Source: Rhabditophanes sp. KR3021 (Eukaryota > Nematoda > Chromadorea > Rhabditida > Alloionematidae). Taken from it: a stretch of DNA of 64,000 bases. Location of the stretch: the NCBI GenBank assembly GCA_963281155.1, contig CAUJLY010000006.1:7998001-8062000 (forward strand), written 5' to 3'. Below the pieces are notes generated by a model. It ran no database searches. It was not told the origin of the DNA and was given only the letters and a program-made list of their open reading frames with translations. Shown here piece after piece: positions 50,610 through 63,083 of the stretch. Position 1 is the first letter of the stretch; every line of letters starts with the position of its first letter. The position numbers were made by a program, and so were the translations under genes.

Positions 50610-51003
50610 GAAACTTTATTTTGATGCAAAAATATTCATATCCAAATTTGTAAGAAAGTCCTAAGGGATGTTAGTCGTTGTGGCTACCTCCATATAATGC
50701 AGCTATGATTGACAAAATTGGAAATCATTGGGTCGGTTGGGGCAAGAAGTTTTCTGGTTCTGGGAATTTAAATTAGAGCTTTTGTTTGGGGTAGCGGCCT
50801 ACAATTGGAGCGTTGGTTACGTAAGCGTCTTTTCGGCAGAATCTCCAACGGAGGCAGCTTTGGTGGCAGTAGCCATCATAAGAACTGCAACAACAAAGCA
50901 TGAGAAAGTGGCAGCAGGGAATATGTATTAGTTTTGAAAGCGAAAAATCTGTTTGACTCAAAAGTAAATGTGAAGATACTTGATTATCGCCCTGCTTAAA
51001 TAC
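50610..51003 (-). other. Probable small secreted-peptide transcription unit
   Basis: On the minus strand a TATA-like tatttaag (about 51003-50996) is followed by a short GC-richer block (about 50940-50690) and an AATAAA (50620-50615), the layout of a transcript of about 350 nt. One frame of the block, around 50900-50830, reads FVVAVLMMATATKAAS, like a signal-peptide core, followed by SVGDSAEK. That frame has no ATG upstream and stops soon after. The ATG at about 50899 lies in another frame that reads Cys-rich and later DAYVTNAPIVGRYPKQKL. Either an unseen intron or one or two missing homopolymer bases would join them, as in the two other frameshifted genes here. I cannot fix the coding sequence. 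Confidence 0.4.
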
Positions 51004-51882
51004 TATTTTATGTCCGTGATCTGGCATTAATATACGTCTATAGGTACAATAATGAGTCGATTTATTTTCATATTGAAATTTTGTCTCTTATTCACTATTT
51101 TTAAAATTCCATTAGTTATAGTGCTTTCACTTTAAATTGATGATATCTTGGACACAGTAAAACATTATTTCAAGCCCATATCTTCCATTTTTTGTATGGC
51201 CCTTTTAGTTGTTGATTGAAGAATAAATCTTTTATCAATGTAGCCAGATCACACGAAATTCGGGGGCTAAACGATATATTGTTATCATATCAATGGGATT
51301 GTTATGCAACTTGAGATGTTCTGTTCGAAAAAATTGAGGTTGATCCTTTGCCATAGAAACATAATGAATTTACGTGAGTTACATAATGTGACCTTTATAA
51401 TATTTATGACCTTATTCTATTTTTTAGAATTTGTTGTTAACTGTATATTGTCAGATGTCAAGATTCACTTTCCCTTCCAAAAAATATGTGTTGCTATCAT
51501 GCTAATCAACTCTTTGCCGACAAAATAAGCGTATTTTACATCTTAGGGGCACTTTATTTTTTTTAAAGTCACACGAACGAGATATTAGGAACACAGCGAA
51601 ATTATTATAAATTTTTATTAAAATAAGAGATGATGTTTGTTATGCAATGAAATATCATTTTATATTAATAAATAGGAATCTCATTATTACTTGAATCTAT
51701 TAAGAATGGTCGATGAATGAGTTAGTTTGTCTTCTTTCATAACTTTCATAATAAATTGATCTGTCGCAGTTTAGCTGGAAATTCCGATTTGAATATTAAA
51801 ATTCTTTTATTTTTAAACGCTTAAAATATAAAAATGTTTAATTGTAAATATAAAAGGTATTACCTGAACATTCTAAGGATTA
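51004..51882. other. Intergenic, 0.9 kb
   Basis: Between the putative small peptide gene and the 3' end of the Ras-like gene. A 74-codon frame at 51304 (+) is hydrophobic but has no support. Nothing else is seen. Confidence 0.45.
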
Positions 51883-52905
51883 TTATTGAATAAGGCAATT
51901 TTTCTTTTTCCTTAATTTTTTGGCTAGCATAATCTTTTGCAATTCAGCATTCCGCTGCAAATCTTGATTTGAATATTGTGACTCCATAGTTTTGTAACGT
52001 CTAAATAATGTTATATTGAAAACATCTCTTCATTACCTTATTAATCTAACTAAATCATGGAAAGCTTGATCTACATTTTGTCTTTTCTTGGCTGAACACG
52101 TCAGGTATGGTATATTATACGAATGAGCAAACTTTTGAATATCTTCTTCTGAAACAATTCGTTCTTCTATCAAGTCTGTTTTGTTGGCTATCAAAATTAT
52201 TGGGTAATCATCTCGATCTTTCAATCTCCAAATCAAACGAAACAAACGCTCTGCCTCTTCAAAGCTGAAACATAGTAAATTGTTTTATTTTATTTTACGG
52301 AATGTGTAACTACAAATTATATTGCCGTAGATAAACAGACGTACACACCATGGAAATATATGTCATTAAATTTAAATACATATTCAATGAAAAGTAAACT
52401 TTTTATGTTGATATAGGAACCGTTTAAAGGTATACAATGCAATCTAACACACCTGTTTTTGTCTATAACTGAAAAAACTATTAAGAATCCATCACCGCTT
52501 TTCAAATACTGCTCCCTCATTGTACTAAAGTCTTCTTGTCCCGCAGTATCGAGAACTGAAAAAGGTTCAATTACGCAAATATTCAGGTATAACATATCAA
52601 TTTGATCAGATTTTCAAACTAATAGCAGTTCGAAAATTGTAAAACGAACCTTCAAGTTTACAGAGATCATCATCAATAAAGCATTGTTTGTTATACGAAT
52701 CTTGAATTGTCGGATCATAATCATACACAAAATATTGCTACAAAAGGATGATCATTTTAAGAAAGTATAGTTTGAGTACCTGTGTAAATTGAATAGTTAT
52801 TGCGCTCTTTCCTGCTCCTCCACCTCCTAATACCACGAGTTGGTAAAACGGTTTTTTAGGCTGCTTCGAAGCCTCCTCTTTTAGCTTCGTTGTTGATATA
52901 GACAT
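51883..52905 (-). CDS. R-Ras/M-Ras-like small GTPase
   Basis: Five exons, 52905-52780, 52737-52650, 52555-52453, 52264-52037 and 52000-51883, join in frame to 220 residues. It is a membrane-anchored GTP switch of the Ras family. All G boxes are visible: P-loop GGGGAGKS (27-34), [10 protein letters not shown] (switch I), DTAGQED (switch II), NKTD and CSAK. The GGGG P-loop, [10 protein letters not shown] and [14 protein letters not shown] point to the R-Ras/M-Ras side and not to H/K/N-Ras. The C terminus has a polybasic run (KKLRKKK) and a CLIQ CAAX box, predicted for prenylation. Two sites differ from nearly all Ras proteins: the P-loop Val (Val14 in H-Ras numbering) is Ala, and the effector-loop Glu37 is Gln. 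A 17-residue N-terminal extension of the R-Ras kind is present. Confidence 0.93.
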
Positions 52906-55900
52906 ATATTATTTTGATTAAAGGAAATAGAATATCAAAAGAGATTTTTTAAATAATATTTTTACTCTAAAACGATATGAATAAATAATTTAAACTGGCG
53001 CTCTTGTGATAAAAGAATTAATTTATCCAAACAATATTCTTCTTTTTATTGACGTTTACAAAAGATCAAAGGAAGCGTTTTATAAAGAAGGGATAAATGA
53101 AATGCGTTTAGAGTGGGATATAAAAACTGTTTACGCTATATCCGTATATAAGTTTTTATGGACAACTGTAAAAAACGTTAAACTGTTTATTGGTTAGAGA
53201 ATTTAGGTAATAGTTAAACTTAACAAAAAGATTATTGTGATTTCAATGTAAATATTTATATTGAGCTCGGTTTAAGGAATTGAAAGAGGACTTGCAAATC
53301 CTTATGATGGAGTTAATAAAACTTTTTAAATGAAATTATAAAAATGTTATCGTATTTAATTTTGTAAAAAGTAAGACATAATAATTGAATTGTGTGCATC
53401 AGCTGGTAGCAGCTTCAACTAAAAAATTGAACACTTAAAAATTAGCTTTCTTAGTTTGCTTAATCTTTTGCATTTATTCGTGATGAAGCAGTAGTATAAG
53501 CCCGGTATTAGTCAAGCAAATATATTAAAATGAATTCAACTTAAATTAAGTAAGAGCGTTGTCTTCTGTACATAATAAAGTCAAATAGACAAAAAGAACT
53601 ACTAAATAATAATATAAGTATAAGAATGATATATTTATTCTTATAAATCTAACACAATATTATTGGTAGTTGTTGTATGCTTTATATAAATTACTATCAA
53701 AAACTTTGCGTGAGTAGATCTATACTTATATATTTTTGTTATCTAACATGTTTGCTTCTTGCAACTTTAACATCTATTCTCAAAACAAAAGGCTTACAGT
53801 TTTATATTGAATAGAAGTACAAAAATGTATTTCTAAAAAGTGTACGTCCACTGCTTGTCCAAATAAAATTGGTTCCTAAAAAATTGGCCTAACTTGTTTA
53901 TCTAAACAAAAATATATAAAAAGCTTGGCCATGTTTGGTAATTCAAAACTTAACAACGCCAAAACAAGCGATGTCTATTGACATGCCTTATAATCAAATA
54001 TTGAATTGAATTAGTAATATCAAATTCAAAAAAGCAGTAAAATAGTTGAAAGTTGATACTTTTTCAAGTTAGGATTTTAAATTTGCGGATATAATATTTC
54101 TTATGTAAGTAAGTTTATATGAATTTAAATAATGTATGTTGAGTAGATGAACTGTATTTATTAAAATGTATTTTAGATAATATGTTTATTCATTTTTTGA
54201 GTTGCTCGGTAAAGATATGTGCGTTGATATGTAAATATAAAAATCACGACAAGTACCAAAACATTAACGTGCAAAAATGGACAAAAAATAGATTAAAAAC
54301 TGTGTACAACTATAGAAATGACGCATTATATTTGCTTATTTAACGCATTAAAAGTGTGGCGATTATTAGTTTATTAAAAGAGAGAGTGTGAATTATATCT
54401 ATCTTTGAATAAAAATGGATCTATTTCAAATTAAAAATCAAATTTAGTGAACTTGAGTTTTATCAAAACAATCAACTACCCCGAAAATTCCAATAGTACA
54501 AATGAAACTAAATCCAATTTCCGTTGCATTTACCTTTTATTGATACTAATGATAGGGATAACAATAAATCAAAGAGAGTAAATATGTTTATCCAAATATG
54601 TAACTAATACTCCCTCTTCTTTTATCTACATCATCTATAAGGACCACAATATTTTCGAAAGCTTGGATGATTAATTCTCATTTCCAAAACAAAGATGCGA
54701 TGAAAGAAAAAGAAAGTATCAAATAATTTAATAAAATAAAGTGAGAAAAATAAATACACGTAGCAGGATGCATTACAATTAAACAATAAAAACAATAAAA
54801 TATTAATAACTTGCCTTTTATCATAATTTGATGGTGTCTGAATACTTATAAATTCATTTAAACACCTATATAAAAGTCAAAATCTCGGTTGATATGGGAG
54901 CAAATTTGTATATCACTTGACACTCCAATAATTTTTCTTTATTGGTAATATGGGTAATAGACATTTTTATAATGATATTCAAATATACTAAACAAAATTA
55001 TATAAAAAATTGTCAATCTTCGCTTAGTCAAATAAATATATATTCAAAGTGATAACATCAAACCTTAACATCTTAACAATTAACTAACCGAATAACCAGT
55101 TACTGCAAAAGAAATTTGTAAACTAAATTAAGTTATTGGGAGTGAATGGATGCTCGATTAAAGAGCAATTGATAATGCTCAACTTAGTCAAGCGAATTAT
55201 TAAGAATGTTGTTACGTAATAAATATACATATCAAGAAAACACATTTTTAATAGCAAAAAATAAGCTAACAAATTACTTATACTTGTCAAAAATAAATAA
55301 ATGAACTTTGAATAAACGTTAAATGGAGGATAAAACTTTTATACATTTTAATTTATGATAGCAAAACACGTCCGAAAATTTATTTAGATTCAATATATTG
55401 TAATTGAAGTAATGATATGCAAAAATAAGAAAACTTAAACGTATCAAAGAAAATATTACCATGCAACTCTTTTGTTATTTAAATTGGTTTTTATGTATAA
55501 AAAGACGCCAAATGCATGTACAAAATGGATATGCAAAAAGTTTCGATAACATATTTTGATTCATGACACATATTAATCATATTACACTATCTATTTCAGT
55601 AATTCAAATGCTTTCATTCATCAAATGTCTGGTGGTGTTAACATTTAACTATATCAATAACTATATGTGATGATCGGCACAAAGATTGTTGGTATACAAA
55701 TAAAATTAATAACTATTTATTAAAAATTGCCCCCATGGCTATTTGCTAAAAAAGGTAATTACGACTTTTATCGAATTTGCATTTGATCATTTGACAAACA
55801 AAAATTCTTAAAATGGCGTCTTTATCTAGATATTTGTTCATTTTAAAAGTATCTCTATATAAACTTGCAAATTCAACAGGAAATGTTTTTTAAAAAACCA

Positions 55901-57574
55901 AAAAAGCAGATTGTCCTGATAAACAAACTAATTTCTCTCTCCACTAATCCAATTTCAAATTCGCATGACTGTGATTTTATGGACTGATTGGGCATGTAGT
56001 GACGTGACTGTTATTACTAAACAAAAACATTCTTTATGAAAATCTATCAAGACGATTGCATTTCTTAGTGCATTAATCATAGGAATATAGACGGTATAGT
56101 TAGAAGTATTTGGATTGTGAGCTTGTCTTTTTCTGATTTAAAATCAAAAAAATTATATGATTACGATCATTATGAATATATGGTCCTACATTATTTTTCC
56201 ACCATAGTCATTACTTAATAATAAAGATTTTCCTTATCAACCTACACCTTAAGCTTATATTAAATAAGAAGTTAGTATTACAATGAGTTAAATGCATTAT
56301 CTGTTTTTTGTTCCGGAGAATTTACAAAAAACTCCACCACACATTGTGGCGTCATTGAAAATCATAGAACACTTGATTGCTATTCAATTAAATTTCCATA
56401 ACTCGTAGTGGTACCATTTAATAAGATCATTGCATATTTATTATTATCCGATATAGTTTTGAAGATAACAATGAAATCAAAAAAGATACAAGATATTACT
56501 AATTTGTCATTTTTAACCAAATTTTAGTTCTTTTTGTTTATTCCTGAGCACCAATTAAGTAATAAGAGTGATGCAAATACATCGATGGTCTTACATTTTA
56601 GTAGGTGCTAATGAACTTTTTATCAGAAGAATGTTTTACATTTATCTTTAATTTATACACCTCAAATCATCTTCTAATCAGTCTTTTTTAAGTCTTATTT
56701 AGTTATTAAAACGGTGTATATATAGAAGACAAACACGATTAAAATATTTAAAAGTTTTCATTAATAGTTGATAAACTTACATTGTTACCTTACACTTTTA
56801 AATTTAGCAAGTATTAATATGTGTACTATGCACGAACACAAGACTAAATATGTGTGATATTTTATTTAACAATTATTTGGAGTAAAAATTAGTTTAATGA
56901 TGTTATTATTCACTCCGTTTTTTGAATCTATTAACACTTTTTTGTGTTAAATTAAGTTGTAAACTTATAATACCTGTTTTTTACACAACTAAAACTTCTA
57001 TAATCCGACGTTACCAAACTAAGTATCACATAAAATGATGAACTAATCAAAAGTATATTATCACTTTAGATAAATATACATTTTTATGATCATTAAATTG
57101 GCCTGCTGCCTTAACTTATCATTTTTACTTATTTTATTTTTTATTCTTGAGTTTAACTTGATGATAAGGATACTTTTAATGATTAGGAACGTTGTAATCC
57201 ATGCTAATTAGACTTCTCCCTACATCCGAATGCATAATTATCGGTGAATTCTTATCATATAAACCTAAAAACAATCTACCGATTAAGTACTTGGAATTCA
57301 TTTATTTTTTAAGAATACTTAATGAGCTACAATTTCGCTACATAAGTCAATTATCTGAAACGTCAATTTGTATGTGAATCAAGTATAAATACGTATCATA
57401 GTAAAAATAGTATCATTCATTATAAATAATATTTAAGTATACCTACTTATTCGTGATAATAGCAATATGCCAAGCGCTTCCCTTTGTCTTTTCCTTATAA
57501 ATATTAATTTTACCAATTACAGAGGCAATCTAACCTATTAACTGGCTTTGAATTCTGCCTGAATATTCTGAATC
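52906..57574. other. Intergenic, 4.7 kb
   Basis: Divergent promoter interval between the Ras-like and peptide-transporter genes. AT-rich, with no gene or RNA supported. The last 200 bases hold promoter elements listed separately. Confidence 0.5.
57454..57503 (+). promoter_or_regulatory. GATA site and TATA of peptide transporter
   Basis: TGATAA at 57454-57459, the core bound by nematode intestinal GATA factors, lies about 115 bases upstream of the ATG. A TATA-like cttataaatatt follows at about 57494-57505, and an acceptor-like attacag at about 57517-57523. Gut expression is expected for this transporter family. The link here is inferred from one 6-bp match. Confidence 0.4.
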
Positions 57575-60500
57575 ATGGCTACAAAAAGAAAGAACACAAA
57601 TGGTAAGTATTTTTTATGTTTATTTTGCTAAAAATAAGTGATAAATCACAAAAATAAATCTTATCAACAATAAGTGATTTGATTTTTAACTTTTAATGTT
57701 GGTTTGGTCAACTTCTAAATTGATAGTGTAGTTTTTAAACAAACTACCTCTCTATTATCTTAAAATCAACAACAACCTGTTTTGGATAACTTTCTCTGTA
57801 CCGAGGTTCCCTTTTTAAGCAATTCAATCTAACAAAAAATAACCATTTCAACGACTGATCAGGATTGCTTAGTTGAAAATAGAGTGTCTTCGTATATATC
57901 TTCATTTACATACATATTTATTTATACACTTGATGGATGCATTGTTTTTTGTTTATAATTATTACAAATATTTTTATTGTTCAAAAGTGTATATCTGTCT
58001 ACAAAAAGAAACAAAATGTTGCAATAGCACTTTTGAGCGATATACATTTTTATTTTCGATTAAACTAATAACCACATATTTCCGACTTTATGTTAAATCA
58101 TGGGATGAAAATGTTTCACTAAGATATAGTGCAACCCAGAACATGTGATTAAAAAGGCAAAGGAACCATTACTAATATTCCGTATAGCTTATTTGCCTTG
58201 AATCATCATTGCATATTCATCACTTGTTGTTTTGACACCATTTCATCGACTCAACATCCAATTTTCACCACTAATTTTGTAGATTCTAAAATAGCGACCT
58301 CAGTCTTTTGTATAAGAGTTACCGATTGTATATTTTAGATCAACTGTTATTTATTTATAAGTTTGCTAACTTTGAGAGACCATTATGAGAGAAGAAACAT
58401 CTGATAGACAAGGTTTATAAGAATGTTAAACTATTATATATATTTATTTTTTAGAATTATTACCAGAAAATGGTTTTACTGGTGGCAAACCAAATTATGC
58501 GGAGAATGATCCTGAACCAACAACGCCAGCTCAAATGTGGAAGAAATGGCCAAAATCAACTGTGTGTATTATCGGAAATGAGTTTTGCGAAAGATTCTCC
58601 TACTACGGAATGAGAGCTGTTTTGACATTGTATTTGATTAATGTTATGTCTTTTAACAACAGCAATGCAACCATCTTCTTCCATGCTTTCACTGTTTTGG
58701 CTTATACTTCCCCATTGCTCGGATCAATTTTGGCTGATGGATATATCGGCAAATTTTGGACTATATTCTCGATTTCAATTGTTTACGCTGCAGGTCAAAT
58801 TATCTTGGCAGTTTCGTCAACCGTCAAAAAGGGAAGTAATTTGCATCCCATGCTTGATATTGCTGGACTAGTAGTTATTGCTATAGGTACTGGTGGTATC
58901 AAACCCTGCGTTTCGGCCTTCGGTGGTGACCAATTCCCTCAACATTACACTAAGATGATTTCGGTTTATTTCTCCATCTTCTATTTCATGATTAATTTCG
59001 GATCAACCATCTCTATGATTATTACTCCTGAATTCAGAACTACCCCCTGCCTTGGATATGATTCGTGTTACCCATTAGCTTTTGGTGTACCGGCTGTCCT
59101 CATGTTAGTGGCTACCGGTTGTTTTATGGCTGGATCTTTTGCTTATATCAAACATCCGCCAAAGGAAAATGTCGCTTTCAGAGTAGTTGGAGTTATCAAG
59201 AACGCCTTAGTTAATAAGATAAAGAAAAAACAAACCAGAGATCATTGGTTAGAACATTACCTAGACACACATTCATGCTTAAGCGATCCTAGATGTATTG
59301 AAGCAACTGAACTGAACGGAGGAAAAAAAGTTTGTGTTCAAGCCAAATTTGTGGAGGATGTCAAAAGTCTGGTGAGAGTGTGTGTTATGATGCTCCCAGT
59401 GCCCGTCTTTTGGAGTTTGTACGATCAACAGGGGACAAAATGGATCATTCAAGCCGTTGCAATGGACGCCACTGTATGGAAGGGATTCAATTTGTTGCCC
59501 GATCAAATGGGTGTCTTGAATGCTGTCTTTATTTTGATCGCAATTCCGCTTTTCCAAGGGGTTGTTTATCCATTAGTTGAGAAATGTGGAATCAAGACAA
59601 CTTTATTGAGAAGAATGGCTACTGGAGGTTTAATTGCTGCTGGTGCTTTCGTCGTTGCTGGATTTGTGCAAGTTGGAGTAAATCAAACTTTACCAGATAT
59701 TCCAGCCAGTAATCAAGCCTTTTTCTCTGTCATCAATGGATACCCAAATTGTGATTACAATGTTTCGATTTCAGGGCAGCCATCATATTTGATTCCAGCA
59801 AATGGTTCTCTTTTTGATGATCCGGTTGTTGATCGTAAAACCGTGTATAGATTTAACAGTGTTGGAACAATTAAAGTATCTTTAACATACAAAGGAGTAA
59901 ACGCCAAATGTCCAGCTACAATAAATCAAGACGTTGAATTGAAAGGGGGGAAATCACTGGTGTTATTTATTTCATCAGAAGGTACATTTGTTAACAAGAT
60001 GAGCCAAGATAAACCCCAAGAAGGAGAAGGGGAGTCAAGTGCAACAATCAACTTTATGGTTCCATGTACTTATACCAATCAGGCTTCAATTGCAACAAGT
60101 GATAAAAAAAACAAAAAAGTTGACTGGCCTAATAGTTGCAACAAAGGACCAGGAGCAGCAACACCGGCAACAACTATCTATGATGGAAGAATTGCTGTTT
60201 GTAAATATCCTCCTAAGGACAAATTCAATCCATGCGACCCACGTTCAACAGGTGACTTCTATTCATGGAGAAATGGACTTGAAGATACAGATGATGAATA
60301 TAGTTACTCCAACTATTCAGTAAATGGAAAATCGTCATATCAATATACCAGGTATGATGCCAACGACATCAAGCCAAACCAATGGAAAATGTACTACATT
60401 AACTATACACTAGGAGATATTTCAAGAACTCCAGCTTCTACTGAAATTGAAGTCGTTCCAATTTCAAATTCCGTTTTTGAAATTACAGGAATGGGGGGAG

Positions 60501-60991
60501 TTTATCAATATACTCTTTATGAAGATAAAACGGGTACAATACCAAAAATTGAATTTAATACATACCAAGTAGTTCCAAAGAATCACGTTAGTATTCTCTG
60601 GCAAGTACCTCAATATGTAGTCATCACAGTCGCAGAAATCTTGTTTTCAATTACTGGTCTCGAATTTGCCTACTCACAAGCTGCTCCATCCATGAAATCA
60701 GTTGTCCAAGCCATCTGGCTGCTCACTGTTGCATTTGGTGATTTAATCATTATTATCATTGAAATTTTGGATATCTTTGAAAACAGAGCCACGGAAATGT
60801 TTGCTTACGCAGGTGCCATGGTTGTTGTTATTGGAATATTCACGCTTCTCTCTATTTTCTACTATGATTATGTAGATTATTCAGACGAAGGCAGAGAAGT
60901 TGGGCCAAAAGATATTGCCGATGAATCAACCCCCGTAAAATACGATGCTTCTCAAAATCACGGATATGAATCAACTGGGGATTCAGAGTAA
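57575..60991 (+). CDS. Proton-coupled oligopeptide transporter (PEPT)
   Basis: Two exons, 57575-57602 and 58455-60991, join in phase (AAT G|AA) to 854 residues. The protein imports di- and tripeptides with protons at the plasma membrane, mainly in gut in this family (SLC15/PTR2). Seen in order are the short hydrophilic N terminus, a first helix block with ERFSYYGMRAVLTLYL, the PTR2 signature GTGGIKPCVSAFGGDQF, and six-plus helices. A large extracellular loop between helices 9 and 10 follows, of about 250 residues, rich in Asn/Ser/Tyr. The last helices contain LEFAYSQAAPSMKSVVQA. This loop and the length match animal PEPT and C. elegans PEPT proteins. Which of the C. elegans paralogues it corresponds to is not resolved. 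The 852-nt intron is long for this window. Confidence 0.95.
57603..58454 (+). other. Long first intron of PEPT gene
   Basis: Starts GTAAGT and ends TTTTTAG. At 852 nt it is about 20 times the usual intron here. A 91-codon frame inside (57873-58148) has no start context or domain and is treated as chance. The intron may hold regulatory sites, but I see nothing specific. Confidence 0.6.
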
Positions 60992-61733
60992 CAAATTATG
61001 GACTTTATATAAATTAATAATCATTAACCCATAAGTAAGTACATTCTATGAAGAGTTTTTCATATACATACTTCTACGTTCTATTCCTTTAAATTTGTAC
61101 ACTTGCAATAAACTTTAAACTTAAGTCAATGTTATAGAATTATTAATTATCGTACATTTAAAAGATTGTAAGTTTTTGCACAAATTATACGCAAATATTT
61201 GAAGAGATTGTAATTAATAATGTAAAACTACATTTTGTAGATTGTATTTTAGTGTTCATGTAGTCCTATATGACTAAATGATAATCTTATAGCAATAATA
61301 TCTAAATTATAGCATAAGGTAAGATCAGATTTCTGCAGGTGCATAACAATAATTTAAGTTCCTTGTGACAGTGAAATGAAAGCATCTTTTATTTTTGAAA
61401 ATACAGCTTTGCATTTGCATACTACGATAATACAAATAATCTGAATATTTAATTTAGTTTGAAAAAAGCATATTATTTTGCTTGCAAATATTATTTAAAT
61501 CATATTTTATTCGAGGCATTTGAATATTAAAAGCTTTTAAATTTGTGTCACAATTAAAAATACTTGTTTTAAATAAATTAAATATTTTCCTAGTATTAAG
61601 AGATTTTGCGGTAATATGCTTAAATTAAACCCCGAAAGTAAAAATAAATATACGTAACATCCTTTTTTATTCATATCTCCTTTGATTGCCCGTCTTTGAT
61701 ATTCTACATGAGACCAACAAAGCAAATTTGAAC
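60992..61733. other. 3' interval between convergent genes
   Basis: Holds the 3' UTRs of the PEPT gene (+) and the receptor gene (-). AT-rich. The 62-codon minus-strand frame at 61537-61725 is downstream of the receptor stop and looks like chance. Confidence 0.5.
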
Positions 61734-62702
61734 TTAAAAAGTAGTAGTATGCCTTTTAGTTTGCATTCTTGATGCATTATTGTTATTTCCTGTCAATGTT
61801 GGATTGACCATTGTTATTTTAAGTTTTGGTAAGCAAAAAATGACACCAGGAATAACTGATAATTGTTTAATGAAAATTTTTCGATATTCTTTACTTCTCC
61901 AAAAGTAAATGTAATAAGTTGATGAGTGGCAGATCAAATTTGGAACAGCTGCCAATGATCCTAATATTTGTGCTGTATCAGGTGCAAAGTTGAAAAAAAG
62001 TGACAAGGTAACTGTTCCATGTCCAATCATCCATGTACACAGAAAAAGGGTAAGGATTACAGATAATGTTTTCATGACAACATTATAACTTGACAAGGAA
62101 GAATCTTCCTTGCCGTTATTTGATTTTGACATTTTTATTTTACATCCAACAAACGAAGTAACATATACGATCAGCACAATGACATTACATATCATCGTTG
62201 AAAGGTTCCATGTTTTGACTTGATTACCCAACGCAGTCAAAGGATTACAAATAGGGACCGTTTCTTCAACATTTGTAAGGAAAGCAAGAGCGACTAAAAT
62301 AAATCCAGGAATAAATGAAATCGCAACAAATAGAATGCAATAATTTGTTGTGTGAATTTTCATATATTTTATTGGGTAGTACAAACAATATAAGCGGTCT
62401 ATAGCAATTCCTAGCATAAAAAAGGCTGTAACCTCGAGAGTAACCATATAAACGCATATCTCTCTTAAACATTGAAAACTCGTCATACTGCTATTTCCAG
62501 TTGCAACTTGAGTTGCTTTAAACATTTCAAAAAGAATGTTTATTACGTCAATTGCGGCTAAAATAGCAACTAAGATTCCGCACTTCGAACGAATTTGCTC
62601 ATGTCGGACTGTAGCTGTTACCAGAAGCAAATTTCCGAATAAACCAAATGTACCTATTCCATAGATAGCAGAAAACATGATGATCATAGCAATATCAACC
62701 AT
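61734..62702 (-). CDS. 7TM receptor, SRSX/rhodopsin-like
   Basis: A single exon codes for 322 residues. Seven hydrophobic segments are visible: about 5-30, 42-64 (ILVAILAAIDVINILFEM), 85-107, 124-147, 170-191, 214-238 and 252-272. The first segment carries a GLFGNLLLV motif (Asn of TM1), TM3 ends in DRLYCLYYPIKY (DRY-like), and TM7 has PNLICHSSTYYIYFW followed by a basic C-terminal tail. The TM1 GNxxL and DRLxxxxxPxxY pattern fits the nematode SRSX family, part of the rhodopsin-like class used for chemosensation and neuropeptide sensing. The ligand is unknown. The ATG at 62702 begins directly before TM1, so a short N terminus is likely. A missing upstream exon is possible. Confidence 0.85.
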   Translation of the reverse strand: MVDIAMIIMFSAIYGIGTFGLFGNLLLVTATVRHEQIRSKCGILVAILAAIDVINILFEMFKATQVATGNSSMTSFQCLREICVYMVTLEVTAFFMLGIAIDRLYCLYYPIKYMKIHTTNYCILFVAISFIPGFILVALAFLTNVEETVPICNPLTALGNQVKTWNLSTMICNVIVLIVYVTSFVGCKIKMSKSNNGKEDSSLSSYNVVMKTLSVILTLFLCTWMIGHGTVTLSLFFNFAPDTAQILGSLAAVPNLICHSSTYYIYFWRSKEYRKIFIKQLSVIPGVIFCLPKLKITMVNPTLTGNNNNASRMQTKRHTTTF

Positions 62703-63083
62703 TTTGGAAGCAATACTAGTTCCGAAGATTAATGAAATAATTGAAAAGTTCGTATCTTTAAGAAAGCAATTACGCAGGTTGGCAAATTTGATACCATTCT
62801 CATGGTATTGTCAAAGTTATTACACGAGTTGGAAATTTATCAGTATATTCTCACGCTTGAGCAAATTGTGAACCTAATAAGTTTATAGCCATCTGAGTTT
62901 TATATAAATAAAAGCGATGTTTGATATGAAATATGTTCATAAGATTTATTGCGTATTTTCATGTGAGTGTTACAAATTATCATAATTGCAATTACTTCTA
63001 TATTACAACAACTACAAAACTCAAACACATGCACTTGCTTTGAGAATTTATTTAAATACATAATGACTTTGATTAGAGTTTAA
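62703..63083. other. Intergenic between two minus-strand genes
   Basis: 381 bases between the lipase stop and the receptor start. AT-rich, with no gene seen. Both genes run leftward, but the gap is too long for a typical nematode operon and no trans-splice signal between them is obvious. Confidence 0.5.

Noticed and set aside
57873..58148. 91-codon frame inside the PEPT first intron
   Set aside because: No start context or recognisable domain, and rich in AT-encoded residues (Ile, Tyr, Phe, Lys).
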